A stretch of 5,945 nt of DNA from Nanobdellota archaeon (lineage in GTDB: Archaea; Nanobdellota; Nanobdellia; SCGC-AAA011-G17; ARS1403): NCBI GenBank assembly GCA_018831025.1, contig JAHJRB010000040.1, forward strand, positions 1 to 5,945, in the 5' to 3' direction. Positions 4,370 through 5,945 of the stretch are shown piece by piece. A program made the translations under genes and the position numbers. Below the pieces are notes generated by a model, which saw only the letters and a program-made list of their open reading frames with translations, made no database searches and had not been told where the DNA came from. Position 1 is the first letter of the stretch; the number at the start of each line of letters is the position of its first letter.

Positions 4370-5221
4370 TTAAACCTCAATGCCAAACCATCTTCTCACT
4401 AAAAACCCGATACTAAATGTTATTAAAGCAACAGTTAAAGATATAATGGTCATTTCTAAAAATCTTCTCCAGAATTTTAAATTCTTTGCAGTTGTTATAT
4501 AAAATGTATAACCTGCTATAATTAAAATAGCAATGGTTAAAGTTGAAGCTAAAGCAAGATATAAAGTATGTAAAAAAACATAGGGCGCAATTAATAACAA
4601 CACTGTGATTACATAAGCAATTCCCGTGTATAATGCAGATTTAAGTGGATTTTTCTCTCCCCCTTCCTTACTGGATAAATAGCCCGAAGCAGCCATAGAT
4701 AAGCTAGCAGCTATCCCAATAATAAAACCACTAATTGCAACTATATGGGCATTTTGTAATGCAAAAGTTAATCCAGCTAAAGCTCCTGTTAGTTCTACTA
4801 AAGCATCATTAAGTCCCAAGACAATACTTCCAGCATATTCTATCTTCTCTTCTTTAATTAAATTCAATAATCTTCTCTCATGGACCCGTTCATCCTTAAT
4901 AATAGAATTAATTTTGTATTTATTTTTCAGACCGTTATAAATTTTAACAGCCATATTCTCGCCGTTTTCCATAAACTTCAAGGTAAAACTAAGCCCAAAT
5001 ACCGTAGCTAAAAAAATATACCAATAAACTCTAAGAAAATTAGCTTTCACATCTTTTTTGCTTAGCCTCTTCCAAAAATTATAATGCTTTAACTCATCAT
5101 CAGCAATTTTTTTAAGAATTTTTTTATTATATCCCTCTTTTATTTTTTTACTTAAATAAGAATAAATCTTATACTCTGTAATTTCATTCTTCTGTGCTTT
5201 TAAAATTAAATCCTCCACCAT
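4370..5221 (-). CDS. Membrane-bound ferritin-like/VIT1 family iron or manganese transporter
   Basis: This 283-residue protein has two parts. Residues 1-120 resemble a ferritin-like (rubrerythrin-type) domain with candidate di-iron ligands E16 (TEYKIY), E43 and H46 (DELKHYNFW), E85/E88, and E111/H114 (DERVHE). A hydrophobic stretch lies at 66-83. Residues 128-283 are a VIT1/CCC1 transporter domain with about five membrane helices (near 130-155, 160-182, 196-217, 222-243 and 256-275). It carries the signature GLNDALVELTGALAGL at 136-151 and the SMAASGYLSSKE block at 175-186. The architecture parallels bacterial MbfA, which exports iron across the cytoplasmic membrane after ferritin-like sensing or oxidation. 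Iron or manganese export is inferred from that. The ATG at 5221 is supported by a TATA box 24-31 bases upstream, overlapped by a palindrome that may be a metal-responsive operator. The gene converges with no gap on the ychF fragment. Confidence 0.88.
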   Translation of the reverse strand: MVEDLILKAQKNEITEYKIYSYLSKKIKEGYNKKILKKIADDELKHYNFWKRLSKKDVKANFLRVYWYIFLATVFGLSFTLKFMENGENMAVKIYNGLKNKYKINSIIKDERVHERRLLNLIKEEKIEYAGSIVLGLNDALVELTGALAGLTFALQNAHIVAISGFIIGIAASLSMAASGYLSSKEGGEKNPLKSALYTGIAYVITVLLLIAPYVFLHTLYLALASTLTIAILIIAGYTFYITTAKNLKFWRRFLEMTIISLTVALITFSIGFLVRRWFGIEV

Positions 5222-5240
5222 ATCTTTCCAAATAACTTTT

Positions 5241-5258
5241 CTAATATATAAATATTAG
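5241..5258. promoter_or_regulatory. Palindrome over the TATA box of the ferritin-like/VIT gene
   Basis: CTAATAT-ATAA-ATATTAG is a perfect inverted repeat with 7-bp arms and a 4-bp spacer. The minus-strand TATA box TTTATATA (5252-5245, 24-31 bases before the ATG at 5221) lies inside it. Flanking TTTT and GAAAA extend the symmetry imperfectly. Occupancy would block TBP. A metal-responsive repressor of the DtxR/MDR1 type is a natural candidate for an iron-transport gene, but the sequence alone does not prove this. Confidence 0.5.
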
Positions 5259-5262
5259 GAAA

Positions 5263-5272
5263 AATATTTAAA
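5263..5272 (+). promoter_or_regulatory. TATA box of the PAC2 gene
   Basis: AATATTTAAA lies 23-32 bases before the ATG at 5295, suiting a leaderless transcript. It is separate from, but only a few bases away from, the divergent promoter and palindrome at 5241-5258, so a repressor bound there could affect both genes. Confidence 0.5.
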
Positions 5273-5294
5273 CAACCTAAGTTTTTACTATATT

Positions 5295-5945
5295 ATGCAT
5301 TTAAATTTAGAAAAAAAACCCTTGGGGAGTCCTAAAATTATAGTTGGTTTTCCTGGTTTTGGATTAGTAGGAACAATAGCAACTAAATTTCTATTAGAGC
5401 ATCTTGAAGTAGAACACATTGGCTGTATAGAATCCGACCGTTTATTACCTTTAGCAGCCATCCATAAAACAAAATTAATAGGACCTTTAGATTTTTTTTA
5501 TAATAAAAAATATAACTTAGTAATAGTCCAAACCTTATCTGAAATAACCGGTTTTGAATGGAAAATAAGCGAAATGATTCAGGATTTAGCTGAAGGTGTT
5601 AAAGCTAAAGAAGTTATCATCTTAGAAGGTATTCCAACTACAAAAAAGAAAAAAGACTATGAAATTTATTATTATTCTGAAAACAAAAATTTTGAAAAAT
5701 TGGGGATAAAACCCATACAGGAAGGAGTCATGATGGGAGCAACCGCAACTTTATTGCTTCGCTGTAAATCCGTTCCTATCTCAGCCTTATTAGCAGAAGG
5801 TCACAGCAATATGCCGGACTCTGAAGCAGCTGCTAGAGTTATTAAGGTTCTAGACCAATATATTGGAATGCAATTAGATTACAAACCATTGTTAGAAGCA
5901 GCTAAAAAATTTGAAAGTATGCTAAAAGGTTTAATGTCAAAAATG
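5295..5945 (+). CDS. PAC2-family protein (archaeal proteasome-assembly chaperone homologue), 3' partial
   Basis: The frame is open from ATG 5295 to the end of the window, 217 codons without a stop. Family blocks seen are GFPGFGLVG at residues 18-26 near the N-terminus; LEGIP at 110-114; GATATLLL at 148-155; AEGHSNMPDSEAA at 167-179; and a C-terminal helical region LLEAAKKFESML at 199-210. Archaeal PAC2 proteins are usually about 230-270 residues, so the gene is nearly complete. Relatives of eukaryotic PAC2 (PSMG2), including archaeal PbaA/PbaB, form oligomers and are linked to proteasome assembly or act as ATP-independent chaperones; the exact partner here is not shown. The start is supported by a TATA box at the leaderless distance. 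The gene is divergent from the ferritin-like/VIT gene across 73 bases. Confidence 0.88.
   Translation, partial: MHLNLEKKPLGSPKIIVGFPGFGLVGTIATKFLLEHLEVEHIGCIESDRLLPLAAIHKTKLIGPLDFFYNKKYNLVIVQTLSEITGFEWKISEMIQDLAEGVKAKEVIILEGIPTTKKKKDYEIYYYSENKNFEKLGIKPIQEGVMMGATATLLLRCKSVPISALLAEGHSNMPDSEAAARVIKVLDQYIGMQLDYKPLLEAAKKFESMLKGLMSKM

Overview
The window looks like a compact, AT-rich archaeal chromosome, plausibly of a DPANN-type lineage such as Woesearchaeota or Pacearchaeota. That placement is inferred from gene content and style. The evidence is the archaeal form of a YchF/Obg-family GTPase, an archaeal PAC2 protein, a ferritin-like/VIT1 membrane protein, and TATA-like boxes about 26 bases before start codons, which suggests leaderless transcripts. 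No tRNA, rRNA or CRISPR array was recognised.

Layout. Bases 1-699 are the 3' part of a YchF-type GTPase gene ending in a complete TGS domain. Bases 700 to about 4220 are an accessory island. On its left are two minus-strand genes for DNA-binding proteins (683-1042 and 1074-1340), with a palindrome in the promoter. Next come a 23-residue zinc-ribbon microprotein (1477-1548, +), a 125-residue zinc-ribbon protein (1577-1954, -) and a broken small-ORF region (1993-2278). A regularly spaced repeat array (2246-2378) lies directly before the promoter of a two-gene operon. The operon encodes an AAA_14/DUF4143-type ATPase (2394-3875) and a small unknown protein (3885-4289).

At 4224-4369 lies a second, detached copy of the last roughly 48 codons of the YchF gene. 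It is about 53% identical in protein to the tail at 553-699 and has no gene body. The next gene, a ferritin-like/VIT1 protein on the minus strand (4370-5221), abuts it with no gap. A 73-base divergent promoter region separates that gene from a PAC2-family gene (5295 onward) that runs off the window.

Interpretation. The simplest reading is that a roughly 3.5-kb element entered the 3' end of the YchF gene. It brought a divergent replacement 3' end that keeps the GTPase whole and left the native tail stranded at its far edge. This resembles integrative elements that regenerate their target gene. No integrase, transposase or Cas1 is visible, so the mechanism is unknown. The island's regulators, zinc-ribbon proteins and repeat-controlled ATPase operon are its candidate functional cargo; what they do together cannot be read from sequence alone.
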